A stretch of 64,000 nucleotides of DNA from Trichococcus paludicola (GCF_003052295.1 NZ_QBLC01000002.1:186001-250000); one strand, 5' to 3'; positions 1 through 9,068 are shown, counted from the stretch's first letter. The notes: a model not told the origin generated them from the sequence alone. A program made the numbers and translations.

Positions 1-823
1 CTCCGCCCGTCGCCTGTAGCTCTTCACCAAAAGCGGCGATTTGTTCTTTTTGCTCAGTTGTCAGATTGATGTCGCCAAAATTGATCATCAGATTCTGGAT
101 GTTCGTGATGTTGTCCGCGGAAAGGATGCTGTCAAGGTTATAGTTCTTCAGCACATCCTCAACAATTTGGCGGATGTCGTCAGCGCTGATGTTGCCGTTG
201 TTGGCATCCTTCGCTTCTTGGATATCCTGTTTCATTTCCACGATCGCCGCGTTCATCAATTCATCCGAATAGCCGCTATTGGCTTCGTTTTCCTCGGTTA
301 CTGCAGAAGTGACAGCCAATTCTTCCTGGGCGACCTCAACAGCCGCTGCGTCCAGTGTGTTCCCTGAATCAGCAAAGGCTTTGTAAACTCCGGCCAATGC
401 ACCGGATCCGTCAACTGTGACGGCGGATGCTACCTTGATGTCCACATCCACTGCACCAGCTGTGATGGCTGCATTCTTGTATTGCGCCTCCGTGATGGCA
501 GTGATGGTTTCAGGAGTCAGGATTTCCACCGAAACAGCACCATCGCTGTCGGCAGGCGTGATGTACGTACTGGAATAGACTTGGCTATAAGGATAATCAT
601 CCTGCAGCAAGCCATTCAATTCATTGACTGCCACGATCAACTCGTTCGTCCCCTCGGCTACTCCCAGTGTTTCTCTGGTTTCCTCCAGTTGGGCGGCATT
701 CAGGCTCTCGCCGTAAGTGAAGATCGGTTCGATTGCGACTTTATCGGCGAACGCTGCCGGAGCGGTAATTCCCAACAAGGTAAATGAAGCCAGACCCACT
801 GTAATAAATTTCTTCAGTTTCAT
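1..823 (-). CDS. DUF1002 (YpuA-like) exported protein, C-terminus outside window
   Basis: The reading frame opens with an ATG behind an AGAAAGAAGG ribosome site and runs off the left edge, so only about 274 N-terminal residues are seen. Residues 1-27 form a signal peptide: KK charges, a hydrophobic stretch and an AFA cleavage site. The mature part has the pattern of DUF1002 proteins such as Bacillus YpuA: YGESLNAAQLEETRETLGV near residue 37, a long acidic middle, and helical repeats ending in LTTEQKEQIAAFGEEL. The family's function is not known; it is secreted or wall-associated. Two A-rich frames on the other strand are shadows. Confidence 0.85.
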   Translation of the reverse strand, partial: MKLKKFITVGLASFTLLGITAPAAFADKVAIEPIFTYGESLNAAQLEETRETLGVAEGTNELIVAVNELNGLLQDDYPYSQVYSSTYITPADSDGAVSVEILTPETITAITEAQYKNAAITAGAVDVDIKVASAVTVDGSGALAGVYKAFADSGNTLDAAAVEVAQEELAVTSAVTEENEANSGYSDELMNAAIVEMKQDIQEAKDANNGNISADDIRQIVEDVLKNYNLDSILSADNITNIQNLMINFGDINLTTEQKEQIAAFGEELQATGG

Positions 824-1052
824 GATTAAACCTTCTTTCTTTCGTAGCATGCTTGCATTGTATCAAAGATAACCTACGAAATGTATTATGATTTCTTTAA
901 TTAATTATGAAGCTTCCGCGACGCAAAGTCAAAGCATTCCCTAAGATGAGCCTGTCGCGCCGTTTCACGCACAGTTGGCCGCAATCATGCCCGAAATCGT
1001 CTGAAAAGCCGTTTCTGCAGCTTGCTAAATTATGGGTTTAGACGCTGAAAGA

Positions 1053-1078
1053 AGGAACACATGTATAATTGTGTTCCT
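1053..1078. promoter_or_regulatory. Perfect 9-bp inverted repeat around a TATAAT box
   Basis: AGGAACACA and TGTGTTCCT flank an 8-nt centre that contains TATAAT. The symmetry and the position upstream of the recombinase gene suggest an operator overlapping a -10 element, but no good -35 lies at the right distance. It is not an SOS box, because GAAC and GTTC are 14 nt apart rather than 4. Confidence 0.4.
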
Positions 1079-1087
1079 CATAAAACG

Positions 1088-1116
1088 TTGATTTATCAAC
1101 ATCAAAATGGTATGCT
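1088..1116 (+). promoter_or_regulatory. Candidate promoter of the tyrosine recombinase gene
   Basis: TTGATT (1088-1093), a 17-nt spacer and TATGCT (1111-1116), with an extended -10 TG one base before. GTTGATTTATCAAC at the -35 is itself a short palindrome. The recombinase GTG start lies about 74 nt downstream. Confidence 0.5.
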
Positions 1117-1189
1117 TTTTTTATCGAAATCATCCGAAAAGCCCCGGATATCGGAGGGCACAAAATAGAGGAAACAAGAGGACATTTCA

Positions 1190-1741
1190 GTGAATACCAC
1201 CCACGCAATCAAAGACATCAGCCAAATCCAAACATTGATGGATGTTTATCCGCCATATTCCAAAAATCGCCTGCTGCTGGAGTACGCCATCCGGACCGGA
1301 TTGCGCATCAGCGACATCCTGAACGTGAAAGTAGGGCAAGTGCTGGGGAAAGAGTCGTATCAGATCGTCGAGATGAAAACGAGCAAGAAGAAAGAACTGG
1401 CCATCCATGACCGCTTGAAACAATCCATTTCGGATTATGTGGAAAGGGAAGGGCTAGCTACAGCTGATTATTTGTTCTATTCCAACGCCGACAGGAACAG
1501 CCATATCAAGCGTACACAGGCCCACCGCATCATCGCGCATGCCGGAGATATGATCGGCATCACGTTGAGCGCCCACTCGCTTAGGAAGAGCTTCGGCTAT
1601 CACTCCTACAAGCAGGGTGTGGACATTTCCTTGCTCCAAACAATCTTTCAGCATTCTTCGCAGGCGGTCACACTCCGCTATATCGACATCACCCAAGAGA
1701 ACATCAACAACGTATACAAGCGGGTCGATTTCGGGTTTTAA
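1190..1741 (+). CDS. Short tyrosine recombinase (catalytic domain only)
   Basis: A 183-residue protein starting at GTG after an AAGAGGAC ribosome site. It matches only the C-terminal catalytic half of phage-type integrases and XerC/D. The first Arg is in RTGLRISDIL (about residue 43), the H-x-x-R box is HSLRKSFGYHS (about 128), the second His is in FQHSS, and the Tyr nucleophile is in LRYIDIT (about 164), so all catalytic residues seem present. The N-terminal core-binding domain of full-length integrases is missing, and no upstream remnant of it is visible. Such short recombinases occur as lone chromosomal genes in Firmicutes, and the target site is unknown. It could be an inversion or decatenation factor or a relic of a mobile element. 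Confidence 0.85.
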   Translation: MNTTHAIKDISQIQTLMDVYPPYSKNRLLLEYAIRTGLRISDILNVKVGQVLGKESYQIVEMKTSKKKELAIHDRLKQSISDYVEREGLATADYLFYSNADRNSHIKRTQAHRIIAHAGDMIGITLSAHSLRKSFGYHSYKQGVDISLLQTIFQHSSQAVTLRYIDITQENINNVYKRVDFGF

Positions 1742-1838
1742 CACGTTCAAAAAAATAACGCGTTTTGAGATAGTTTCGTGATGGTCGGTACGTCTTTCCA
1801 TTTGAAATCGCCTCAAAATGCGTTTCCGCAAAACAAGC

Positions 1839-1876
1839 AAAAAATGCACCTTGCCATCGAAAACGGGCAGGGTGCA
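1839..1876 (-). terminator. Rho-independent terminator after pspA
   Basis: On the minus strand TGCACCCTGCC pairs with GGCAAGGTGCA, followed by TTTTTTG. It closes the TPM-pspA operon. Confidence 0.8.
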
Positions 1877-1899
1877 CTTTTCATAAATTTGGAATGGGA

Positions 1900-2577
1900 T
1901 TACACGCCCATATCTTTTTTCATTTTCTCAAGCTCCTCTTCTACAGATGCCGATCCTTGGCTCGCATATTTTTCTTCCAGCGCTTTCGCTTCATCGATCG
2001 GCTTCATGTTCAGCTCGGACATCGCATTCGCCTGATCCAACATTTTGTCGGCTTTTTCTTCCATACGTTCAAAGGAACTCATGGCACCTTTCGTGCTGGC
2101 AATGGAATCCGTCGCTTTGTTCAGAGTCTCCTGCGTTTTGGCGACCGCTATCTTGGATTTGATCATTTCGCGGCGAGATTTGAGCGTTTCGATGTCGGTT
2201 GCCAGTTTATCGTGCATCTGGCGCATCTTGACGGCATTCTCATGTGCTGAAGCATATGAAGTCGCTAATCCTGAACCGACATTTTCCAATTCCTGCTTTT
2301 TGGTCAGGAAGATGCGGGCATCATTTTCATTGCCGGCTTCTAAGGCTTTTTTGGCGTAATCCGTGTATTTGATGACTTCGGCCTGGTTTTCATCGACCAA
2401 TCGCTTGGTCCGAGTCTCTTCGGCCATGACACCGGCCGTGCTTCTTTTCACTTCAGCCAAATCTTCCATCATGTCGCGCAGGTATTGGTCGATCATTTTT
2501 GCCGGATTTTCCATTTTGTCGATCATAGCATTGATGTTCGCACTGATGATATCCGAGAATCTCTCTAGTATTGCCAT
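1900..2577 (-). CDS. pspA: PspA/IM30 family envelope-stress protein
   Basis: A 225-residue, almost fully helical protein of the PspA/Vipp1 (ESCRT-III-like) family, which binds stressed inner membrane. The amphipathic N-terminal helix (MAILERFSDIISANINAMID) is followed by ENPAKMIDQYLRDM, the classic PspA signature, and a long coiled coil to about residue 205 with an acidic tail. I start it at the ATG at 2577, behind AAGGAGGAAACAGA; the open frame upstream lies inside the TPM gene. It begins 13 nt after the TPM stop, so the two form an operon. PspA next to a TPM-domain membrane protein is a recurrent pairing in bacteria, which suggests a shared membrane-repair role. Confidence 0.92.
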   Translation of the reverse strand: MAILERFSDIISANINAMIDKMENPAKMIDQYLRDMMEDLAEVKRSTAGVMAEETRTKRLVDENQAEVIKYTDYAKKALEAGNENDARIFLTKKQELENVGSGLATSYASAHENAVKMRQMHDKLATDIETLKSRREMIKSKIAVAKTQETLNKATDSIASTKGAMSSFERMEEKADKMLDQANAMSELNMKPIDEAKALEEKYASQGSASVEEELEKMKKDMGV

Positions 2578-2590
2578 TTCTGTTTCCTCC

Positions 2591-3724
2591 TTATGGGGTC
2601 GTGTCTTCCTGGGGTTCGTCTTCTGCCTGCGGGGTAGGGCTGGTATCGACTTGCTGCGGGACAGCGGCATCATATTTTTTCGTCAATTCATCCGCCTCTG
2701 TATTGCCAAACGTATCCAACGGCGTCTTAAGTATGTCTTCCGTTTGCTGCGCTTCCAGATTCTTCTGCTTTTTGGCATGCCGCCACCATAAGAACAGGAG
2801 GGCGAACAGGATGATGACTCCGAACACAATCAGAACAGCAATCCATGGGGAACGCGTTACTTTCATGATGCGATCAGCTGAATCCCGGAATGCGTCGCTG
2901 AAAAATTCTTCATCCGTTTTATTGTCATCATAATAGTAGGAATCGATGTAATCAAGCAAGACATCTCCAGCCTCTGTATCGATGACAGTGGCAGCCTGCG
3001 TGCCGACCACATAATAATCCATGTACATGCCGGACTGGTATTCGAAGAATACCAGCAACAGATGGGCTTCGTCCGCAAAAAGTTCGTCATATTTTTCGTT
3101 TGCGAAGTTTTCCAAATCCTCCAATGAAGGATTTGTGGAACCATTTATGTCATCCGCCAAGAATAGGTGGGGTTGCACACCGGTTTGTTCGTAGAAATGT
3201 TTCATTCCTGAGGTCAATTCAGAACGGTTTCCGATCCAACCAATCGTATCTGTGTAATAATCCGTTTCGGTGACTGAACCATCCGGAAGGGGCTCCCGTT
3301 CCACTGTAGAAAGGGTGATTTCATTGTTCCCACTCGAACCGGAAAGCGAAGAACCTGTGCTGAAAGAGAAAATCAAACCGAACACCACAGCCAGAATGAT
3401 CAGTACCAATGCGATCGTTCCACAACCTAAACCGCAGCCTGGAGCACCTCTGGGACTTCCTCCGGAATAATTTGGCCCACCGGAAGATGGCCCTCTAATA
3501 ATAGGGCCGCTTCGGAAAATCGAACCACTTGAACCGGATCGGGGGATATTAAACCCGCCACTTCCAAAAGATCCGCCACCGCCTCCACGACCGCCTTTGC
3601 TGCTGCCGAAAGAGCCACCGCCAAAAGAACTGCCGCGACCGCCGCTACTGCGGCCTCCGCCACCACGGCTTCCGCCGAAAGAACCACCACCGCCCCGTGA
3701 TCCGCCACCGCCTCCTCTTGCCAT
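2591..3724 (-). CDS. TPM-domain membrane protein with Gly/Ser/Arg-rich N-terminus
   Basis: A 377-residue protein. Residues 1-95 are low-complexity Gly/Ser/Arg. A membrane helix follows (about 98-122, GTIALVLIILAVVFGLIFSF), then a TPM (YgcG) domain (about 145-275), a second membrane helix (about 295-320, WIAVLIVFGVIILFALLFLWW) and an acidic, Pro/Thr-rich tail. The start at 3724 follows AAGGAGGTGTATGT. The open frame reaches 3823, but that start would lie upstream of the clear promoter at 3765-3793. TPM domains occur in thylakoid repair and YgcG proteins; a role with PspA in membrane maintenance is inferred. The very regular Gly-rich head is unusual and could be disordered or self-associating. 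Confidence 0.85.
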   Translation of the reverse strand: MARGGGGGSRGGGGSFGGSRGGGGRSSGGRGSSFGGGSFGSSKGGRGGGGGSFGSGGFNIPRSGSSGSIFRSGPIIRGPSSGGPNYSGGSPRGAPGCGLGCGTIALVLIILAVVFGLIFSFSTGSSLSGSSGNNEITLSTVEREPLPDGSVTETDYYTDTIGWIGNRSELTSGMKHFYEQTGVQPHLFLADDINGSTNPSLEDLENFANEKYDELFADEAHLLLVFFEYQSGMYMDYYVVGTQAATVIDTEAGDVLLDYIDSYYYDDNKTDEEFFSDAFRDSADRIMKVTRSPWIAVLIVFGVIILFALLFLWWRHAKKQKNLEAQQTEDILKTPLDTFGNTEADELTKKYDAAVPQQVDTSPTPQAEDEPQEDTTP

Positions 3725-3764
3725 ACATACACCTCCTTGAGTGCTTGTTCGCCTCATCAAAGTC

Positions 3765-3793
3765 AATCTATCACAGTGAGTAAGCGCTGTCAA
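3765..3793 (-). promoter_or_regulatory. Sigma-A promoter of the TPM-pspA operon
   Basis: On the minus strand TTGACA (3788-3793), a 17-nt spacer and TAGATT (3765-3770). The -10 lies about 40 nt before the TPM start. Confidence 0.7.
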
Positions 3794-3832
3794 TTTAAAG
3801 CCATTGGATAAATATGATAACACTTACAGCCC

Positions 3833-3861
3833 TCAGAAAAAGATATGTCAGATTTTCTGAC
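3833..3861. promoter_or_regulatory. Overlapping palindromes upstream of the TPM-pspA promoter
   Basis: GTCAGATTTTCTGAC (3847-3861) is a 6-bp-arm palindrome. It overlaps a second inverted repeat, TCAGAAAA (3833-3840) with TTTTCTGA (3853-3860). They lie 40-70 bp upstream of the -35, where an activator such as a LiaR- or CssR-type response regulator could bind. No regulator is assigned. Confidence 0.4.
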
Positions 3862-4000
3862 GAATAATGTAACAATATCATCGACAAAATCTGAAAGAAA
3901 CGGTAAGATATTCTTACATAGAGTCAACAAATTGTGTAATTGAACGGAAAATTGCATCAGAAACAACCTGGTGCGGGGAAAAGCGAAAGGGGTGGGCCAA

Positions 4001-4555
4001 GTGAAGTTGACCGAAGGAACAGAAATAGAAGATTTTTTATTTTTGACGAAGAATGGAAATTGTCAAAGTTTTCGATCTCAGCTGCAACGCGATTTCACTG
4101 CGGTGATTTTCCTTAGACATCTGGGGTGCGGCATGAGTCAACTGGATATGCTTAAATACCGTGATGCCTATCAATTCCTCAAAGATCAGGGGATCGAGAT
4201 CATGATGGTGATCCAAGGTGCAGAAGCTGCCGTTGCAGAAAGAACAGCGAAAATGAAAATACCATTTACGGTCATAGCAGACCCAGAGCAGTCCGTGTAT
4301 GAACACTTTGAAATCCCTTCTTCGGAATCCATGCGCGATCTTGTTTACGGCGTTTCCGAAGAAAAACTGCTGGAATTCGAATACTATGGGATCGAGTGTC
4401 AACGTTTTGAGGGAAATGAACTGCAACTGCAAGCGAGCATTGTCCTCGATAGAAAAGGGCAAGTTGTTTTGAGCCATTACTCTGAAAACATAAGCGACGT
4501 GCCATCTCCATCAGAATTGTACCAAATGCTGCAGGCGGTGCCTGTAAGAAGCTAA
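4001..4555 (+). CDS. AhpC/TSA-family peroxiredoxin-like protein
   Basis: A 184-residue thioredoxin-fold protein of the AhpC/TSA type. The start is GTG at 4001 behind AAAGGGGTGG; an in-frame GTG at 3971 lacks a ribosome site. The active-site loop reads FLRHLGCGMSQ, with the peroxidatic-type Cys at residue 43 after beta-strand AVIFLRH. Relatives usually have GCxxC there, so the second Cys is replaced by Ser. The middle (IMMVIQGAEAAVAERTAKMKIPFTVIADPEQSVYEHF) and end (ASIVLDRKGQVVLSHYSE) follow the fold. It probably reduces peroxides or thiols, but loss of the second Cys makes the mechanism uncertain. It is monocistronic with its own terminator. Confidence 0.8.
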   Translation: MKLTEGTEIEDFLFLTKNGNCQSFRSQLQRDFTAVIFLRHLGCGMSQLDMLKYRDAYQFLKDQGIEIMMVIQGAEAAVAERTAKMKIPFTVIADPEQSVYEHFEIPSSESMRDLVYGVSEEKLLEFEYYGIECQRFEGNELQLQASIVLDRKGQVVLSHYSENISDVPSPSELYQMLQAVPVRS

Positions 4556-4569
4556 AATAAAAAAATAGA

Positions 4570-4619
4570 AGCGAATGCGTCCATTTCCTGAAAGAAGAAA
4601 AGGGCGCATTCGCTTTTTT
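4570..4619 (+). terminator. Terminator of the peroxiredoxin-like gene
   Basis: AGCGAATGCG (4570-4579) pairs with CGCATTCGCT (4605-4614), followed by a T run. The loop is about 25 nt. Confidence 0.85.
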
Positions 4620-4725
4620 GTTGCCTATCCTCCAAATGCTATCATTCGTCCAATCAGCTTCCATGGTGGTAATATATAGGTGTAAACGACACTGGTAGCC
4701 TGTTTGGAGTGAGGAGTGAATGACC

Positions 4726-5109
4726 ATGAAAAACGTAACAGTCAACAGGTTGAAATTGGAGCAGTTTTTGCTGGTTCTGAAAGAAAGGGTGACTCCGGAA
4801 TACAAGAGTCAAACGGAACAAGATATTCTGACCTTCATGGAAGAAATCATCACGGAGCAAAGAAAAAACGTGAATTATGATGATTTAATCAGAAAGCTTC
4901 AGTCCTATTCAGGTTGTAATCGTGCTTATCTGGAAGCTGGGCTCGACATTCGCATGAATAAATTTCCCCATGGTTCTTTAGCCGAACTGGTTATCAACAG
5001 CGTGGATACGGATGATTATCTCACCTTGCTGGAAATCGAAAATCCTGTTGCGTCAGATTTGGAATTCCTTGATGAAGTCAAAGAAAAGCTTTTTGAATAT
5101 TTCGATTGA
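4726..5109 (+). CDS. Hypothetical protein, 127 residues
   Basis: I do not recognise the family. The best start is the ATG at 4726, 9 nt after GAGGAG; the ATG at 4720 is too close to it. The protein is acidic, helical and soluble, with no signal peptide or membrane segment. It reads NRLKLEQFLLVLKERV near the N-terminus, a single Cys in SYSGCNRAYLEAGLDI, and ends DEVKEKLFEYFD. The codon pattern and strong ribosome site support it as real. Confidence 0.65.
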   Translation: MKNVTVNRLKLEQFLLVLKERVTPEYKSQTEQDILTFMEEIITEQRKNVNYDDLIRKLQSYSGCNRAYLEAGLDIRMNKFPHGSLAELVINSVDTDDYLTLLEIENPVASDLEFLDEVKEKLFEYFD

Positions 5110-5128
5110 CAATTATGATGTATGATCT

Positions 5129-5183
5129 GGCTTATCTGTGATTCTGGCGGGATTTTATTCCGGTTATTCAGCTCAGATAAGCC
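5129..5183 (+). terminator. Possible weak terminator of the preceding gene
   Basis: GGCTTATCTG (5129-5138) pairs with CAGATAAGCC (5174-5183), followed by TATTTATATTT. The 35-nt loop and poor U run make it uncertain. Confidence 0.35.
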
Positions 5184-5670
<487 letters not shown>

Positions 5671-5718
5671 AAAAAATAGCAAAATTGCGAAATAATAACT
5701 ATTTTCGCAATTTTGCTA
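5671..5718 (-). terminator. Strong hairpin terminator of the ppk2-coaBC operon
   Basis: A perfect 16-bp stem (5677-5692 with 5703-5718, core TAGCAAAATTGCGAAA) has a 10-nt loop. On the minus strand it runs into TTTTTT (5671-5676). Confidence 0.85.
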
Positions 5719-5747
5719 CATTATGTTTTTTTTTTTGTTTTTACGAC

Positions 5748-6968
5748 TTAGTTTGATCCGCCTTCATCATGCATCGATTCGATGGCTGCATACAATATTT
5801 CTTCAGCAATTAAATCTTTTGATCTCACCGAAATTTGGATTGGTTCTTTATCCACTTGGTAAATGATCACTTCGTTTGTGTCTTTATTGAATCCTGCATA
5901 TTCTTTTGAAACGTCATTTGCTACGATCATATCAGCGTTTTTGCGTTTCAGCTTATCCAGCGCATAATGTTCGACTTCATGCGTTTCAGCCGCAAAACCG
6001 ATCAAAAATTGATCCGTTTTTCTTTTTCCAAGTTCAGCCAAGATATCCGTCGTTTTCTCTAACACCAGGGTCAAATCCTCATTGGTTTTCTTGATTTTGA
6101 CTGTTGCTTGCATTTTTGGTCTGTAATCTGATACAGCCGCTGCCATGATGACCATATCGATATTGTGAAATTTATCTAAAACTGCTGATTCCATCTCTTT
6201 GGACGATTGCACGGATATAGATTCGACCCCGAAAGGAATCGGCAACAGGTTCGTTGCGGTGACCAATGTCACTTCAGCACCTAAGTCACGGGCAGCTTTC
6301 GCCAAACTGTAGCCCATCTTTCCGGAAGAATCATTGGTTATGAATCTGACCGGGTCTATGCGCTCCTTCGTCCCACCTGCTGTGATGAGCACCTTTTTGC
6401 CTTTCAAAGGTAGTTCTTTGGCATTATTCAAAACGATCAGCTGCGCTGCTTCAACAATATTTTCCGGTTCAGGCATGCGCCCTTTGCCTTCGTAGCCTTC
6501 AGCCAAAAAGCCCGTGTCAGGTTCCATGATTTCATAACCATAACTTTTCAGAGCTTCCATATTCCGGACCGTAGCCGGATTCTCCAGCATATGCTGGTTC
6601 ATGGCAGGAACGATTAGCCTTGGAGCCGTCGTCGCCAATAGCGCAGTCGACACAAAATCATCGGCAATGCCGTTCGCCATTTTTGCGATGATGTTTGCTG
6701 TTGCCGGCGCTACGACGGCAAGCTCAGTCCAGTCAGCTAAATGGATATGACTGACGAACTGCGCATCTTTTTCATCGAAGGTGTCTGTATATACGTCATG
6801 CTTGCTCAATACTTGAAAAGTCAACGGTGTGACGAATTCCTGAGCTGAAGCGGTCATCGCGACTTTAACTACGGCGCCCGCTTTGATAAATTTTCTGACG
6901 AGATCGGCTGCTTTATAGACTGCAATGCCGCCCGTTACATAGATGGTTACTCTCTTGTTTGTTAACAA
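5748..6968 (-). CDS. coaBC: Bifunctional phosphopantothenoylcysteine decarboxylase / phosphopantothenate-cysteine ligase
   Basis: A 406-residue protein carrying out two coenzyme A steps: joining cysteine to 4'-phosphopantothenate (CoaB, CTP-dependent) and decarboxylating the product (CoaC, FMN-dependent). The CoaC half (about 1-180) shows VTGGIAVYKAADLVRKF, the His-containing SHIHLADW and the substrate loop VPAMNQHMLENP. The CoaB half (about 190-400) shows ITAGGTKERIDPVRFITN and AAAVSDYRP. The start is TTG at 6968 behind a weak AGCGGGGCG site; no better ATG precedes the Rossmann start. It lies 24 nt after ppk2 and probably shares its transcript. Confidence 0.95.
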   Translation of the reverse strand: MLTNKRVTIYVTGGIAVYKAADLVRKFIKAGAVVKVAMTASAQEFVTPLTFQVLSKHDVYTDTFDEKDAQFVSHIHLADWTELAVVAPATANIIAKMANGIADDFVSTALLATTAPRLIVPAMNQHMLENPATVRNMEALKSYGYEIMEPDTGFLAEGYEGKGRMPEPENIVEAAQLIVLNNAKELPLKGKKVLITAGGTKERIDPVRFITNDSSGKMGYSLAKAARDLGAEVTLVTATNLLPIPFGVESISVQSSKEMESAVLDKFHNIDMVIMAAAVSDYRPKMQATVKIKKTNEDLTLVLEKTTDILAELGKRKTDQFLIGFAAETHEVEHYALDKLKRKNADMIVANDVSKEYAGFNKDTNEVIIYQVDKEPIQISVRSKDLIAEEILYAAIESMHDEGGSN

Positions 6969-6992
6969 ATTATACGCCCCGCTTACATTCGA

Positions 6993-8471
6993 CTATTTTC
7001 CTTGCTTTTTGCCCTCTTGGATAGCGATGAAGGCTCTTGCCCGGCTGATGAATTCTTTCAACACTTTGATGCGGGCATATTCTTTCTGAGTCCCTTCGAC
7101 AATAATCCACGGAGCATCTTTCGTGTCCGTTCTGGCGACCATTTCGTTCATCGCTTTTTCGTATTGCTCGAATTTTTCATGATTCCGCCAATCTTCATCG
7201 GTCAGTTTGTAGTTTTTTTCCGGATCGTTTTCCCGGTCTTTGAAGCGTTTCTTTTGCTCTTCTTTATCTATCACAATCAGGAATTTGATGATCAACAAAC
7301 CATCGTGGGCCAAATTATGTTCCATTTCATTGATTTCTTCATAGGCAGCGGCCCATCGATGCTCTGGCGTGAAGCCTTCCACCCGTTCCACCAGTACACG
7401 GCCGTACCAGCTTCTATCATAGATGGTCATCTTCCCTTTTATCGGTAATGTCTGATAGAAGCGCCAAAGATAGTTATAACGGCTCTCATTTTCCGTAGGT
7501 GCTGCTGTCGTGGCGACGTCATAACTGCGGGGATCGATCAATCTTGTCAAGCGGCTTATTGCTCCGCCCTTACCGGCAGCATCCGTCCCTTCGAATACCA
7601 GGACACACGGTATCTTTTTCAACCACATTTCGTATACCAATTCACTTGCTTCTTCCTGCAGTTTCGCAAGCTGAGCTTCATACTCTTCTTCTGTTATTGC
7701 AGCTTTCAAATCGACTTTGGCTAGTGGCTTTTCCTTCAGGCCGGAACGAATCGGCACTGGTGGTTTCTTTTCGGTTTGCTCAAGGTGGCTCTTCAAAGTG
7801 CTGCTTGCAATGCTTATCGCTTCTCGGGAAGCATCTTTCAAATCCTCTGATGAGAGCACGTGCCACGGTGACGCCTCGAAACTGGTCATTTCCAATATTT
7901 TATCAAAGTGTTTCAAATATTTATTGTATTTGTTGAGTTGTTTTTCATCGTCTTTCGTGATCAGAAACTCTCTGTACGGATCGCCTTTCAACTTCTCAAT
8001 CCGTTTTTCCATCGTTTTTTCCGAGTGGTGCAAAAACAGTTTCAGGACGATTGTGTTATCGGCAACCAACATGCGTTCCAGAAAGCTGATATAGCCAAGA
8101 TGATGTTCCAAGCGTTCATTTTTCACTTTCAAATCGTTCATGAGTTCAGAATAGAAACTGCGATCAAAAAAAGCTATTCTGCCTTTTCCGGGCAAATCCC
8201 TCGCGAAGCGCCATAAAAAAGGATGATCTGCATCATCGTCCAGCGCGTCATCAAAGACACTTACTTCGAAATAACGCGGATCCAATTCCCTCGTCAGGTC
8301 CTTCAATATATGCCCTTTACCTGAGGACTCCCAGCCATCGACGATGATTAACATGGATGAATCGCTATTGACCAGTTTTCTTTGCAAAGCAGCCAATTCA
8401 CTGCCGAGTTCAGACCTTTTTGTGCTGGATAATGTCGTGTCTTTTTTGTCAAAATCAAAATCTTTTAACAT
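6993..8471 (-). CDS. Two-domain PPK2 polyphosphate phosphotransferase (Pap type)
   Basis: A 492-residue protein with two tandem PPK2 domains, the layout of polyphosphate:AMP phosphotransferase. The N-terminal domain (about 35-230) has a Walker A-like GWESSGKG and lid residues in AFFDRSFYSELM. The C-terminal domain (about 270-480) has EGTDAAGKGGAISRL and MTIYDRSWYGRVLVERVEGF. In the family the C-terminal domain is catalytic and the N-terminal one supports it. It would transfer phosphate from polyphosphate to AMP or ADP. The ATG follows AAAAGGTGG. It is the first gene of a pair with coaBC. Confidence 0.92.
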   Translation of the reverse strand: MLKDFDFDKKDTTLSSTKRSELGSELAALQRKLVNSDSSMLIIVDGWESSGKGHILKDLTRELDPRYFEVSVFDDALDDDADHPFLWRFARDLPGKGRIAFFDRSFYSELMNDLKVKNERLEHHLGYISFLERMLVADNTIVLKLFLHHSEKTMEKRIEKLKGDPYREFLITKDDEKQLNKYNKYLKHFDKILEMTSFEASPWHVLSSEDLKDASREAISIASSTLKSHLEQTEKKPPVPIRSGLKEKPLAKVDLKAAITEEEYEAQLAKLQEEASELVYEMWLKKIPCVLVFEGTDAAGKGGAISRLTRLIDPRSYDVATTAAPTENESRYNYLWRFYQTLPIKGKMTIYDRSWYGRVLVERVEGFTPEHRWAAAYEEINEMEHNLAHDGLLIIKFLIVIDKEEQKKRFKDRENDPEKNYKLTDEDWRNHEKFEQYEKAMNEMVARTDTKDAPWIIVEGTQKEYARIKVLKEFISRARAFIAIQEGKKQGK

Positions 8472-8573
8472 ACGCTACGCCACCTTTTCTGCTTTTCACT
8501 ATTTTATCATAAAACAGACTGGAACAAAGGGATACGGTTTAGCTGCTGATTGAAGCAACGGGTTTGAAGCCCT

Positions 8574-8990
8574 TTATTCCGCGTACGGGACTACTTCCAG
8601 CGTGACATGATTGTAGTCACCGATGATTTTTGAAACAGGACAGCGTTTATGGGCGGATTGCGCAAGTTTCTCGACGTCTGCAAACTCCATGCCTTCGACC
8701 GAAATAAATGCCTTTAAATCGAAATAAAAACCTTTGCCATCTGCTTCCCTGCAGAAATCTACATGAACTTCGGCTTTGCTTCTGGCCGCGGCTCCCCTCG
8801 CCTTCAGTAAGGCTTCGATGGTCGCATTCAAGCAAGTTGACCATGATAATCCGAATAGTTGTTCCGGATTGAAGCCGGCTAAATCCTTCAATGGATCTGA
8901 TGTTTGCAGGGATTCTCCATCCGAAACGGAGGCAGTCCCGTTCAATCCTTGATCATTGATTACTTCCGTATGGTATAACGATTTATTCAT
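8574..8990 (-). CDS. ohr: Organic hydroperoxide resistance protein (OsmC/Ohr family)
   Basis: 138 residues, the usual Ohr length. The two redox cysteines are Cys53 in SWSTCLNAT and Cys117 in HKRCPVSKI, which form the disulfide that reduces organic peroxides with lipoyl or thiol donors. An Arg expected to orient the peroxide appears in the N-terminal domain only ambiguously. ATG follows AGAAAGGGGACATATTTGTT. It stands alone. No OhrR-type regulator gene is adjacent. Confidence 0.9.
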   Translation of the reverse strand: MNKSLYHTEVINDQGLNGTASVSDGESLQTSDPLKDLAGFNPEQLFGLSWSTCLNATIEALLKARGAAARSKAEVHVDFCREADGKGFYFDLKAFISVEGMEFADVEKLAQSAHKRCPVSKIIGDYNHVTLEVVPYAE

Positions 8991-9068
8991 AACAAATATG
9001 TCCCCTTTCTAACCGCGGATATTGTTTTTGCTTTCCTATATCTTAACATGATTCACCGCATTTGGCTG

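Noticed and set aside
1053..1078. LexA/SOS box
   Set aside because: GAAC and GTTC are separated by 14 nt, while the Gram-positive SOS box needs 4.
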